DNA from: Paucibacter_B soli
GTDB lineage: Bacteria > Pseudomonadota > Gammaproteobacteria > Burkholderiales > Burkholderiaceae_C
Direction of reading: 5' to 3'
NCBI RefSeq assembly: GCF_037482845.1
Contig: NZ_JBBHJW010000004.1
Span: forward strand, 62,001-126,000
Length of the DNA stretch: 64,000 nucleotides
The notes under the pieces were generated by a model. It searched no databases. It was not told the origin of the DNA and saw only the letters and a program-made list of their open reading frames with translations. The position numbers were made by a program, and so were the translations under genes. Below, one piece after another: positions 1 to 8,097 of the stretch; within the stretch, counting starts at the first letter, position 1, and the number at the start of each line of letters is the position of its first letter.

Positions 1-718
1 GCTCGGGCGTGTTGCAGGCCGACTTGTGCGAGAGCGTCAGATAGAGGTTCTCGTTGGCCACCGGGGGGCTCAGTTGCTGGATGTCGGCGATGCCCATCTT
101 GGCCAGAAAGGCCTCGCCGGGGCTGTCTTCGTAGACCAGATAGTCGGCGCGGCCACGCTGCAGGATCTGGATCGCCTGCTCCAGGCTGGCCACCTGGGTG
201 ATCTTGAGCGTCTCGCGGGCGTAGCGGTCGAACTCCTCGCCAAAGCTGTTGTTGATCACCGTCACGCCCTGCTTGCCGACCAGATCGCCCCAGCGGCGGT
301 AGTTGATCTTGGCGCCCTTGCGAGTCCAGATCACCGAGCGGGTCTCGCGGAAGGCCGGGTGGAAATAGTCCATGTACTCGGTGCGCGGCTGGGTGAAGAA
401 GGCGCCGGCGATCAGGTCCAGCCGCCCGGCGCGCGTCTCCTCCTGCACGCGCCCCCAGGGGCCGACGTAGCGCACCTCGATGGGGATGGCGATCTCCTTG
501 GCCAGCCACTGCATCAGCTCGGTATTGGCGCCGATCAGGCGACCCTCGTCCTCCGGATCGCGCCACAGATAGGGCGGGTACTGCGGATTGCCCGAGGCCT
601 GCAAGACCTTGCAGTTTTCGATCGCTTGCGCCGCCACCGGCGCCTGCGCCAGCGCGGCAGCCGCGGCCAGGGCCAGCCTCGACAGCCAGTGCGCACCCGA
701 CACTTTGAACCCCAACAT
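1..718 (-). CDS. Family 3 extracellular solute-binding protein (3' end cut by window edge)
   Basis: Periplasmic binding protein of the type that feeds polar amino acid ABC importers. The visible 239 codons begin at an ATG at 718 with a hydrophobic signal peptide (about residues 10-32, Ala-rich, ending near AAQA). A bilobal family 3 core follows: an NPQYPPYLW stretch near the N terminus, a GR-LDLIAG segment typical of the first lobe, and GVTVINNSFG at the hinge to the second lobe. The C terminus lies outside the window. No permease or ATPase gene is visible next to it, so the partner is unknown. It could also be a sensor-type stand-alone binding protein. The family call is firm; the ligand is not known. 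Confidence 0.8.
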   Translation of the reverse strand, partial: MLGFKVSGAHWLSRLALAAAAALAQAPVAAQAIENCKVLQASGNPQYPPYLWRDPEDEGRLIGANTELMQWLAKEIAIPIEVRYVGPWGRVQEETRAGRLDLIAGAFFTQPRTEYMDYFHPAFRETRSVIWTRKGAKINYRRWGDLVGKQGVTVINNSFGEEFDRYARETLKITQVASLEQAIQILQRGRADYLVYEDSPGEAFLAKMGIADIQQLSPPVANENLYLTLSHKSACNTPE

Positions 719-888
719 ACCGACCTCACAGTCCACGTCGCTCTTGTTGTTTGTTGCGCCGCATATCGCGGCGCCCTGGGCGCGTTCGGTTTGACTCCCC
801 TCGCCCTAGGTCCTCGACTCTGTCCGCTTGCGAGGCGCGACACAAGTGCAAGGTCTTACAGGCCTGGCTGCCACCCATAATCTTAGGG

Positions 889-1386
889 ATGGAAGCTTGG
901 TTGGAACAGCTGGTTTTCGCGATGTTGACAGCGCTGGCGCTGCCGCGCCTGGGGCTGGCAGCGATCTTCATCGTGTCCTTCATCTCCGCGACCCTGCTGC
1001 CGCTGGGCTCGGAGCCGGCGGTGTTCGGCCTGGTCAAGCTCAACCCCAGCCTGTTGTGGCCGGCCATTGCGGTGGCGACGCTGGGCAACACCCTGGGTGG
1101 TGCGCTCACCTGGGCGATGGGCTATGGCGCCGAGCGCGCCTACGAGCACCGCGCCCACCACGCGCCACCGCATGCGCGCGCGCTGCGCTGGCTGGAACGC
1201 TTCGGGCCCAAGGCCTGCCTGCTGAGCTGGCTGCCGCTGGTGGGGGACCCGCTGTGCGCGGTGGCGGGCTGGCTGCGCATGCCCTTCTGGCCCAGCCTGG
1301 GCTATATGGCGCTGGGCAAGTTGCTGCGCTATGTGGTGATGACGGTGGGCCTGCTGTGGTTTTTCCCGGGGCAGATCCACGCCTGA
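889..1386 (+). CDS. YqaA-like (DedA/VTT superfamily) membrane protein
   Basis: 165-residue integral membrane protein of the YqaA branch of the SNARE-associated/VTT superfamily. There are about four hydrophobic segments (roughly residues 10-33, 45-70, 105-125, 140-160), with the conserved pattern SATLLPLGSEP near the first segment and a GN-LGG-L glycine motif in the second. The ATG at 889 is chosen because the longer open frame from 751 adds a basic, low-complexity N terminus and this start gives the usual family length. Members are thought to support lipid or ion handling in the inner membrane; no specific activity can be read from the sequence. It is transcribed divergently from the binding-protein gene on its left. 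Confidence 0.75.
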   Translation: MEAWLEQLVFAMLTALALPRLGLAAIFIVSFISATLLPLGSEPAVFGLVKLNPSLLWPAIAVATLGNTLGGALTWAMGYGAERAYEHRAHHAPPHARALRWLERFGPKACLLSWLPLVGDPLCAVAGWLRMPFWPSLGYMALGKLLRYVVMTVGLLWFFPGQIHA

Positions 1387-1476
1387 GCCCGGGCTGCGAC
1401 ATCCCCCGCATGGGTGGCCTTTGTCTGCGCTGGCGCCAGGCGACACAATGCCGCCACCTTCAATGCCCTCACCATC

Positions 1477-2967
1477 ATGAGCACCACCACCGCTTACGAC
1501 GACCTGTGCCGCCGCCACCAGCGCCAGCACCGCCTCGCCCATCTGCAGTCCATCGCCTCCTGGGACCAGTCCGCCAATATGCCCGCCAAGGGCAACGAGG
1601 CACGCTCGCTGGCGTTGGCCGAGATGGGCGGCCTGCTGCACCAGCTGGCCACCGACGATGCCCTCAAGGAATTGCTGGCGCGTGCCGAGGGCGAGCCCCT
1701 GGACGAGGTGCAGCGTGCCAATCTGCGCGAAATGAAGCGCGCCTGGCGCGCCTCCAACGCCTTGCCGCAGGCCCTGGTGGAGGCCAAGTCGCTGGCCAAC
1801 TCGCGCTGCGAACATGCCTGGCGCAGCCAGCGCCCCGCCAACGACTGGGCCGGCTATGTGGAAAACCTGCGCGAGGTGGTGCGCCTGCAGCGCGAGGAGG
1901 CCAAGTGCCTGGCCGACAGCAGCGGCCTGGGTCTGTACGACGCGCTGATGGACCAGTACGAGCCCGGCATGCGCGCCGCCGAGGTGGATCGCGTGTTCGG
2001 CGATCTGCGCGGCTGGCTGCCCGGCCTGATCAGGGAGGTGCAGGTCAAGCAGGCCCAGGAAGTGACGCTGCAGCCGGTGGGGCCCTTCTCCAAGGCCGCG
2101 CAGCGCGCGCTGGGCCACGACGCGATGCAGCTGATGGGTTTCGATTTCGAGGCCGGCCGCCTGGATGAGAGCGCCCATCCCTTCTGCGGCGGCGTGCCCG
2201 AGGACGTGCGCATGACCACGCGCTACCGTGAAGACAGCTTCATGCAGAGCCTGATGGGCACCATCCACGAGACCGGCCATGGCCGCTACGAGCAGAACCT
2301 GCGCCGCGACTGGCTGGGCCAGCCGATCGCGAATGCGCGCTCGATGGGCTTGCACGAGAGCCAGAGCCTGTCCTTCGAGATGCAGCTGGGCAGCCACCCG
2401 GCCTTTGCCAGCCTGCTGCGCCCTCTGCTGGTCAAGCATCTGGGCGACCAGCCGGCCTTCGAGGAAGGCAATCTGCACCGCCTGCTGACGCGTGTGCACC
2501 CGGGCTATATCCGCGTCGACGCCGACGAGGTGACCTACCCGGCGCATGTGATCCTGCGCTACGAGATCGAACGCCCGCTCATCGAGGGCCAGATCGAGGT
2601 GGACGACATCCCGGCGCTGTGGGACGCCAAGATGAGTGAGCTGCTGGGCATAGACACGCGCGGCAACTACAAGGACGGCTGCATGCAGGACGTGCATTGG
2701 GGCTGCGGCCTCTACGGCTACTTCCCCTGCTACACCCTGGGCGCCATGTATGCGGCGCAATGGTTCGCGGCCATGCGCCGCGAGATGCCGGACCTGGACG
2801 CGCGCATTGCGCGCGGCGAGCTGAGCGCCGTGTTCGACTGGCTGCAAGCCAAGATCTGGAGCCAGGGCAGCCGCTGGGAGACGCCCGAGCTGGTGCAGCG
2901 CGCCAGCGGCGAGGCGATGCTCAACCCGGCGCATTTCAAGGCCCATCTGCAGAGCCGCTATCTCTGA
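1477..2967 (+). CDS. Carboxypeptidase Taq family (M32) metallopeptidase
   Basis: Cytoplasmic zinc-dependent metallocarboxypeptidase of family M32, which removes C-terminal residues from peptides. The 496 residues match the family length of about 500. The zinc motif HETGH is at residues 264-268, followed by the family pattern GRYEQ. A second family block, SMGLHESQS, lies about 30 residues later, and the C-terminal part carries the conserved GCGLYGYFPCYTLG stretch. The start MSTTTAY is preferred over an upstream in-frame ATG at 1414, which would add 21 residues unlike the family. The gene ends just before a strong hairpin shared with the convergent lipase gene. Confidence 0.92.
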   Translation: MSTTTAYDDLCRRHQRQHRLAHLQSIASWDQSANMPAKGNEARSLALAEMGGLLHQLATDDALKELLARAEGEPLDEVQRANLREMKRAWRASNALPQALVEAKSLANSRCEHAWRSQRPANDWAGYVENLREVVRLQREEAKCLADSSGLGLYDALMDQYEPGMRAAEVDRVFGDLRGWLPGLIREVQVKQAQEVTLQPVGPFSKAAQRALGHDAMQLMGFDFEAGRLDESAHPFCGGVPEDVRMTTRYREDSFMQSLMGTIHETGHGRYEQNLRRDWLGQPIANARSMGLHESQSLSFEMQLGSHPAFASLLRPLLVKHLGDQPAFEEGNLHRLLTRVHPGYIRVDADEVTYPAHVILRYEIERPLIEGQIEVDDIPALWDAKMSELLGIDTRGNYKDGCMQDVHWGCGLYGYFPCYTLGAMYAAQWFAAMRREMPDLDARIARGELSAVFDWLQAKIWSQGSRWETPELVQRASGEAMLNPAHFKAHLQSRYL

Positions 2968-2981
2968 CGCCCTGAAAGCAA

Positions 2982-3016
2982 ACAAGGCACCGAGGGCTCT
3001 CGCCCTGGTGCCTTGT
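2982..3016. terminator. Long GC-rich hairpin between convergent genes
   Basis: A 10-bp perfect stem (ACAAGGCACC with GGTGCCTTGT) encloses a second 5-bp stem (AGGGC/GCCCT) with a TCTC loop. Read on the minus strand it is followed by TTTGCTTT, so it best fits a terminator for the leftward lipase gene. It may also stop rightward transcription from the M32 gene. No convincing coding sequence is seen in the rest of 2968-3169. Confidence 0.65.
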
Positions 3017-3169
3017 GCAGCGCTCTTGGTCTCTACTCCTCGAGTGCCTTCTCTTCTTCCTCAACGACGGCCTTGTTGCTTCGGCTGCCTTGGTCTGAAT
3101 TCTGGTCGCGCGCAGGGCGCGTGCCAGCCCCTCAGTTGCTGGGGCTTCGGTGCGCATTCGTGATCTGCG

Positions 3170-4414
3170 TCACGCTGGCGACTGGGGCAGGTAGCGTGCC
3201 TCCAGGCTGCTGAGTGCACGATCCAGCCGCACCAGGGCGCGTGCGGTGCGGCCGGCGCCGGGCAGCTCGGCCGGCAGCAGGCGGCGTTCGTTGTCCAGCA
3301 GCATGGCGGTGCGCAGGCGCAGGCCATGGCCGGCCAGGGTTTCGCTCAGCTCGGGCGCGCGCTCCAGCAGCTTGGCGCGTGTGGTCTGGTAGGCATGCTC
3401 GGCCAGATGGCGGCGTTGCGCGTAGCTGAAGGTATTGGCCAGGAACAGCTCGGCATCGCGATGGTCGGGCTCGAACAGCAGGATGTCGGTGTCGGGGTGG
3501 CTGCGCGCATAGCCCTTCATGCCCAGTTCCAGGCGCGAGTGGATCAGCGAGCGCAGGGTCTGGCTCAGCACCACCGGCAGGCCACCGTCCACCAGGCGCG
3601 GAATCCGGGCCCTCTTGGCAAAACCTGAGCCCGGCCCCTGCGGGTCGGATTCGTAGGGCACCAGCGGATTCAGGCAGATCAGCAGATCCAGGCCCTGCTC
3701 CAGCAGGACCGAGGCATGGATGGTCTTCTTGAGCGCACCGTCCACATAGTGGCGCCCGTCGATCTCGACCGGCGGAAACAGCCCCGGCAGGGCGGCGCTG
3801 GCCTGCACCGCGCGCGAGATCGGCACATGGTCGAAACCCGGCATGCCGAAGGGCACCGAATCGCCGCTGTCCAGGTCGGTGGCCACCAGCACCAGGCGGC
3901 GCTTGAGCGTGCGGAAATCGTCGCTGCGGCCGGGCAGGCTGAATTGCTGGTGCAACTGCGCGGCCAGCGCGTCGCCGGAGAGCAGGCCGGTGGGCAGGGC
4001 GCGTGCCAGGCGCTCGCAGGCGCCCAGCAGCGAGCGCCCCTGCACGGCGGTCTGCCAGATCGCGCCGCCCACCAGACGCGGCAGCTTGCGCAGGCGCATC
4101 AGGTATTCGTCCCAGGCCGGGTGCAGCAGCACCGTGGGGTCGAAGCTGTCGGGCGGTTCCAGGCTGTTTTCGATGAAGGCTGCGCAGAGCTGCTGCGGCG
4201 TCAGGCCATTGATCAGCCCGGCCGCGATGAAGCCGCCGGCGCTGACGCCGATGTAGCTGTCGCAGGCGGTGAAGTCCAGGCCCTCGACCGCCTCCTCGAT
4301 GGCGCAGAGCGCGCCGATCTCGTAGATCGCCCCCAGCGGCCCGCCACCCGCCAATGCCAGACCGATGCGTGCCTTGGAAGCGTTAGGCGGGCGGGCAGAG
4401 CGGCGGCTGGGCAT
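3170..4414 (-). CDS. Patatin-like phospholipase/acyl hydrolase
   Basis: Serine acyl hydrolase with a Ser-Asp dyad. Visible features are the oxyanion-hole glycines GGGPLG at residues 23-28, the nucleophile elbow GVSAG at 56-60 (Ser58) and the second dyad motif DGA at 225-227. The 414 residues include a C-terminal extension beyond the patatin fold rich in Arg and Ala. There is no obvious signal peptide, so it is probably cytoplasmic or peripheral. It is followed at the 3' side by a terminator-like hairpin and preceded, 31 bp away, by the phasin gene on the same strand. That placement would suit a role in lipid or PHA-granule turnover, but this is inference from position only. Confidence 0.88.
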   Translation of the reverse strand: MPSRRSARPPNASKARIGLALAGGGPLGAIYEIGALCAIEEAVEGLDFTACDSYIGVSAGGFIAAGLINGLTPQQLCAAFIENSLEPPDSFDPTVLLHPAWDEYLMRLRKLPRLVGGAIWQTAVQGRSLLGACERLARALPTGLLSGDALAAQLHQQFSLPGRSDDFRTLKRRLVLVATDLDSGDSVPFGMPGFDHVPISRAVQASAALPGLFPPVEIDGRHYVDGALKKTIHASVLLEQGLDLLICLNPLVPYESDPQGPGSGFAKRARIPRLVDGGLPVVLSQTLRSLIHSRLELGMKGYARSHPDTDILLFEPDHRDAELFLANTFSYAQRRHLAEHAYQTTRAKLLERAPELSETLAGHGLRLRTAMLLDNERRLLPAELPGAGRTARALVRLDRALSSLEARYLPQSPA

Positions 4415-4445
4415 GCGGTACTACGGGAGCTGGAAGGTTCTGACT

Positions 4446-5168
4446 TCAGGCTTGCGGGCTGGCGGTTTCGGCGGCGGGCGCGGCAGGGGCGGCTTTCTTG
4501 GCGACAGCCTTCTTGGCGGGCGCCTTGGGAGCCACCTTGGGAGCCGCCTTTGGAGCCACCTTCTTGGCAGCGGCCTTCACGGCTGTCTTCTTGGCAGGGG
4601 CCTTGGGCTCTGCCTTGGCGGGCGCGGCCTTCGTCGCCACCTTCTTGGCCGCGGGCTTGGCGGCCACGGCCTGCTCGGTCTTCTTCTTGGCAGGGGCCTT
4701 GGCCGGTGCCACGCCGACCGCCACGCTGAGCGCGTCGATGCGGGCGATCAGCGAGTCGATGTCCTTGGCGCTGGGCACGCCCAGGCGATTCAGCGCGCGC
4801 GCCACGCGCTCCTCGAAGATGGACTCGAGCTTGTCCCAGTGCTGGCCGGCCTTGGCGCCGACATCGCCGGCCATGCCGGTGACCTTGCTGGCCACGGCGC
4901 TGAGCTTGGTCTCGGCGGCGGATTGAGTTTTCTTCTGCAAGTTCAGGCCCTCCTTGACGAGCGCTTCGAACACCTTGCCGCCTTCACCCTGCGCCTTGGA
5001 GAACGCGCCCAGGCCCGCGGCCCAGATCTGTTGCGCCGAATCCTTCACCGCCTGCGCGAGGTGGTTGTCCAGCAGGCCAGCGGGCAGGGCACCGCCCAGG
5101 GCATCGGCGAAGCCATTGCCGACGGCAGGCTTCTTCTTGGCGGCGAGTTTTTGCAGCTTCTTGACCAT
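4446..5168 (-). CDS. Phasin family protein with histone-like Ala/Lys/Pro tail (PhaF/PhaI type)
   Basis: 240-residue polyhydroxyalkanoate granule-associated protein. Residues 30-150 form the amphipathic helical phasin region with the family pattern QIWAAGLGAFSKAQ and the E-LVKEG-LQKKTQ segment. From about residue 155 to the end the chain is built from repeated AKKA/KPAA/KAP units, like the DNA-binding tail of PhaF and histone H1. The known role of PhaF-type proteins is to coat granules and tether them to the nucleoid for equal partition. The start is fixed by the conserved MVKKLQ opening. It shares a 216-bp divergent region with the fatty acyl-CoA reductase gene. Confidence 0.85.
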   Translation of the reverse strand: MVKKLQKLAAKKKPAVGNGFADALGGALPAGLLDNHLAQAVKDSAQQIWAAGLGAFSKAQGEGGKVFEALVKEGLNLQKKTQSAAETKLSAVASKVTGMAGDVGAKAGQHWDKLESIFEERVARALNRLGVPSAKDIDSLIARIDALSVAVGVAPAKAPAKKKTEQAVAAKPAAKKVATKAAPAKAEPKAPAKKTAVKAAAKKVAPKAAPKVAPKAPAKKAVAKKAAPAAPAAETASPQA

Positions 5169-5384
5169 GAGTGAGTCCTTTGATGGGGTGGCGCCACCGG
5201 GCGCCTGATGCGCGGTGTGCAGGCTTCACTATAGGGCCGGCGCCCGCGGATTGGGTGCGCAAAGCTAGTGCGTGACCTCTATCCAGGGCGGGCCTGGGGA
5301 AAGCGCGCAGCAGGGGCGCGCAAGGAATCGACAAGAATCCGAGCGATCATCCAGGCTAAGAATCGTCCAACTTCAGGAGACAGC

Positions 5385-7379
5385 ATGCAGTACTTCGTCA
5401 CGGGGGCCACCGGCTTCATCGGCAAGCGTTTGGTCAAGAAATTGCTCACACGCCGCGGCAGCACGGTGTATTTCCTGCTGCGCCAGGAGAGCGCCGGCAA
5501 GCTGCCCGAACTGTTGGAGTACTGGGGCGTGGCCAAGACCCGCGCGATTCCGGTCTATGGCGATCTCACCGCCAAGAAGCTGGGCGTGAGCGCCGAGCAG
5601 ATCAAGGCGCTGAAGGGCAGCATCGACCATGTCTACCACCTCGCCGCGGTCTACGACCTCAAGGCCGATGAGGAAAGCCAGATCCGCGCCAATATCGACG
5701 GCACGCGCAGCATGGTCGAGTTCGCGCAGGCCATCGACGCCGGCCATGTGCACCATGTGAGCTCGATCGCCGCCGCCGGCCTGTACGAGGGCGTGTTCCG
5801 CGAGGACATGTTCGACGAGGCCGAGAACCTCGATCACCCCTACTTCAGCACCAAGCACGAGAGCGAGAAAATCGTGCGCAAGGAGTGCAAGAAGCCCTGG
5901 ACGGTGTACCGCCCCGCGATGGTGGTGGGCGACTCCAGCACCGGCCAGATGGACAAGATCGACGGGCCCTACTACTTCTTCAAACCGATCCAGCGCCTGC
6001 GCCAGATCCTGCCGCCCTGGATGCCCTCGATCGGCCTTGAGGGCGGGCGCGTCAACATCGTGCCGGTGGACTTCGTGGTCGATGCGCTGGACCACATCAG
6101 CCACCAGCAGAAGAAGAGTGGCGGCTGCTTCCATCTGGTGGATCCGGTGGGCTACCGCGTTGGCGACGTGCTGGACATCTTCTCCAAGGCCGCGCATGCG
6201 CCGAAGATGAATCTGTTCGTCAACGCCGCGCTGCTGGGCTTCATTCCAAAAAGCGTCAAGAAGGGCCTGATGGCGCTGGCGCCGGTGCGGCGCATCCGCC
6301 ATGCGGTGATGAAGGACCTGGGCCTGCCCGATGACATGCTCACCTTCATCAACTACCCGACCCGTTTCGACTGCCGCGAGACCGAGGCGGCACTCAAGGG
6401 CTCGGGCGTGGCCTGCCCGAACCTGAAGGACTACGCCTGGCGGCTGTGGGACTACTGGGAGCGCCACCTCGACCCGGACCTGTTGATCGACCGCAGCCTC
6501 AAGGGCACGGTGGCCGGCAAGGTGGTGCTGGTGACGGGCGGCTCCTCGGGCATAGGCCTGGCGGCGGCGATCAAGTTCGCCGAGGCCGGCGCCATCACCC
6601 TGATCTGCGCGCGCGACGAGGTCAAGCTGGCCGAGGCGGTCAAGGAGATCAAGGCCGCCGCCGGCAAGGACGCCCAGGTGCACAGTTATTCGGCCGACAT
6701 CGCCAACGAGGAAAGCTGCGCCGCCATGGTGGCCTGGATCAACGAGAACTTCGGCAGCGTCGACTTCCTGATCAACAACGCCGGCCGCTCGATCCGCCGC
6801 GCCATCGAGAGCAGCTACGACCGTTTCCACGACTTCGAGCGCACCATGCAGCTGAACTATTTTGGTTGCCTGCGCGTCACCATGGGCCTGCTGCCGGGCA
6901 TGGTGGCCAAGAAGCGCGGCCATGTGGTGAACATCAGCTCGATCGGCGTGCTCACCAATGCGCCGCGCTTCTCGGCCTATGTGGCCTCGAAGGCGGCGCT
7001 GGACGCCTGGACGCGCTGTGCCTCCAGCGAATACGCCGATCTGGGCATCACCTTCACCACCATCAATATGCCGCTGGTGCGCACGCCCATGATCGCGCCC
7101 ACCAAGATCTACAACAATGTGCCGACGCTGGCGCCCGAGGAGGCGGCCGACATGATCGCCCAGGCCTGCATCGGCAAGCCGGTGCGCATCGCCACGCGGC
7201 TGGGCATCACCGGCGAGCTGATGCATGCGCTGATGCCGCGCGTGGCCCAGATCGTCATGAACACCAGCTTCCGCATGTTCCCCGACAGCGACGCCGCCAA
7301 GGGCGAGAAGGATGCCAAGCCCAAGCTCTCGCCCGAGGCCATCGCGATGCAGCAGATGATGCGGGGCATTCACTTCTAA
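5385..7379 (+). CDS. Two-domain fatty acyl-CoA reductase, alcohol-forming type
   Basis: 664-residue fusion of two NADPH-binding reductase domains. Residues 1-375 form an extended-SDR domain with GATGFIG at 7-13 and the YxxxK pair Y153/K157. Residues 378-664 form a classical SDR domain with TGGSSGIG at 384-391, NNAG at 464-467, SS at 518-519 and the YxxxK pair Y532/K536. From memory, the whole chain, including the linker FINYPTRFD and the ending MRGIHF, closely resembles the Marinobacter enzyme that reduces acyl-CoA or acyl-ACP to fatty alcohol in one protein. The ATG at 5385 follows CAGGAGACAGC. An upstream in-frame ATG at 5268 adds an unrelated basic leader and is rejected. No wax ester synthase gene is in the window. 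Confidence 0.88.
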   Translation: MQYFVTGATGFIGKRLVKKLLTRRGSTVYFLLRQESAGKLPELLEYWGVAKTRAIPVYGDLTAKKLGVSAEQIKALKGSIDHVYHLAAVYDLKADEESQIRANIDGTRSMVEFAQAIDAGHVHHVSSIAAAGLYEGVFREDMFDEAENLDHPYFSTKHESEKIVRKECKKPWTVYRPAMVVGDSSTGQMDKIDGPYYFFKPIQRLRQILPPWMPSIGLEGGRVNIVPVDFVVDALDHISHQQKKSGGCFHLVDPVGYRVGDVLDIFSKAAHAPKMNLFVNAALLGFIPKSVKKGLMALAPVRRIRHAVMKDLGLPDDMLTFINYPTRFDCRETEAALKGSGVACPNLKDYAWRLWDYWERHLDPDLLIDRSLKGTVAGKVVLVTGGSSGIGLAAAIKFAEAGAITLICARDEVKLAEAVKEIKAAAGKDAQVHSYSADIANEESCAAMVAWINENFGSVDFLINNAGRSIRRAIESSYDRFHDFERTMQLNYFGCLRVTMGLLPGMVAKKRGHVVNISSIGVLTNAPRFSAYVASKAALDAWTRCASSEYADLGITFTTINMPLVRTPMIAPTKIYNNVPTLAPEEAADMIAQACIGKPVRIATRLGITGELMHALMPRVAQIVMNTSFRMFPDSDAAKGEKDAKPKLSPEAIAMQQMMRGIHF

Positions 7380-7494
7380 GACCCCTAGAGTGCAGGGGCG
7401 CGGCACTGGTTGCTGCGCCGGCCTGGGCGTAGCATCGGCTCCCCATGTCGCGGGCGCGGCATGGCGAACCGACTGGAACGCAAGGGGGTTCACC

Positions 7495-8097
7495 ATGGCT
7501 TACCACCTCGAAGGGCGTTTGCTGGAGGTCTGCAACTGCAAGGTGCTGTGCCCTTGCTGGATCGGCGAGGACCCCGATTTCGGTACCTGCGACACCATCG
7601 TTGCCTGGCGTGTCGACAAGGGGCTGATCGAGGGCGTGGATGTCAGCGGCCTCACCATCGCCGCCGTGGCCCATGTGCCCGGCAACATCCTGCAGGGCAA
7701 CTGGACGGCGGCCATCTTCGTCGATCAGAACGCGAGCAAGGCCCAGGAAGACGCCCTGCTGAAGGTCTACACCGGCCAGGCCGGCGGGCCGGTGGCCGAC
7801 CTTGCCAAGCTGATCGGCAAGGTGGTGTCGGTGGAGCGCGCCGACATCAAGTTCACCGTGCAGGGCGGCAGCGGCAAGCTGGAGATCGGCAGCGACTACT
7901 ACGCCGAGCTCGAGCCCTATGTGGGCGCCAGCGGCGCCAAGACCACCTTGGCCGAGACGGTGTTCTCCACCGTGCCGGGCGCACCGGTGTTCGTGGGAAA
8001 GGCGCCCAGCTACCGTTCCAAGAACGCGGCTCTGGGCATAGACCTGAACCTGAAGAACCACAACGCCCTGCAGAGCACCTTCGTGTTCGATGCCTGA
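7495..8097 (+). CDS. DUF1326 domain protein, cysteine-rich N terminus
   Basis: 200-residue soluble protein of the DUF1326 family. The N terminus carries four closely spaced cysteines, C13, C15, C19 and C21 (pattern CNCKVLCPC), an obvious candidate metal site. The rest is a beta-rich domain with a conserved SDYYAELEPY segment. The ATG at 7495 follows AAGGGGG and fits the family start MAYHLEG. Its stop overlaps the next gene by 8 bases, so the two are translationally coupled. The biochemical role is not established; pairing with DUF2182 is a recurring arrangement. Confidence 0.85.
   Translation: MAYHLEGRLLEVCNCKVLCPCWIGEDPDFGTCDTIVAWRVDKGLIEGVDVSGLTIAAVAHVPGNILQGNWTAAIFVDQNASKAQEDALLKVYTGQAGGPVADLAKLIGKVVSVERADIKFTVQGGSGKLEIGSDYYAELEPYVGASGAKTTLAETVFSTVPGAPVFVGKAPSYRSKNAALGIDLNLKNHNALQSTFVFDA

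Noticed and set aside
2936..3157. 73-codon minus-strand frame after the lipase gene
   Set aside because: It crosses the hairpin and runs into the M32 gene, has no ribosome binding site and an Arg-rich, non-protein-like composition. An alternative frame ending in an acidic EEEKALEE peptide also lacks a start.
4365..5174. Gly/Leu-rich plus-strand frame resembling a repeat or collagen-like protein
   Set aside because: It is the complement of the Ala/Lys/Pro-rich phasin tail; the periodicity comes from the AKKA units.
7380..7398. CCCCT/AGGGG hairpin after the acyl-CoA reductase gene
   Set aside because: Only five base pairs with no T-run; could occur by chance at this GC content.
5373..7496. 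Minus-strand open frame of about 700 codons opposite the fatty acyl-CoA reductase
   Set aside because: Antisense shadow in high-GC sequence; composition is His/Ala/Gly/Arg-rich with no known motif.
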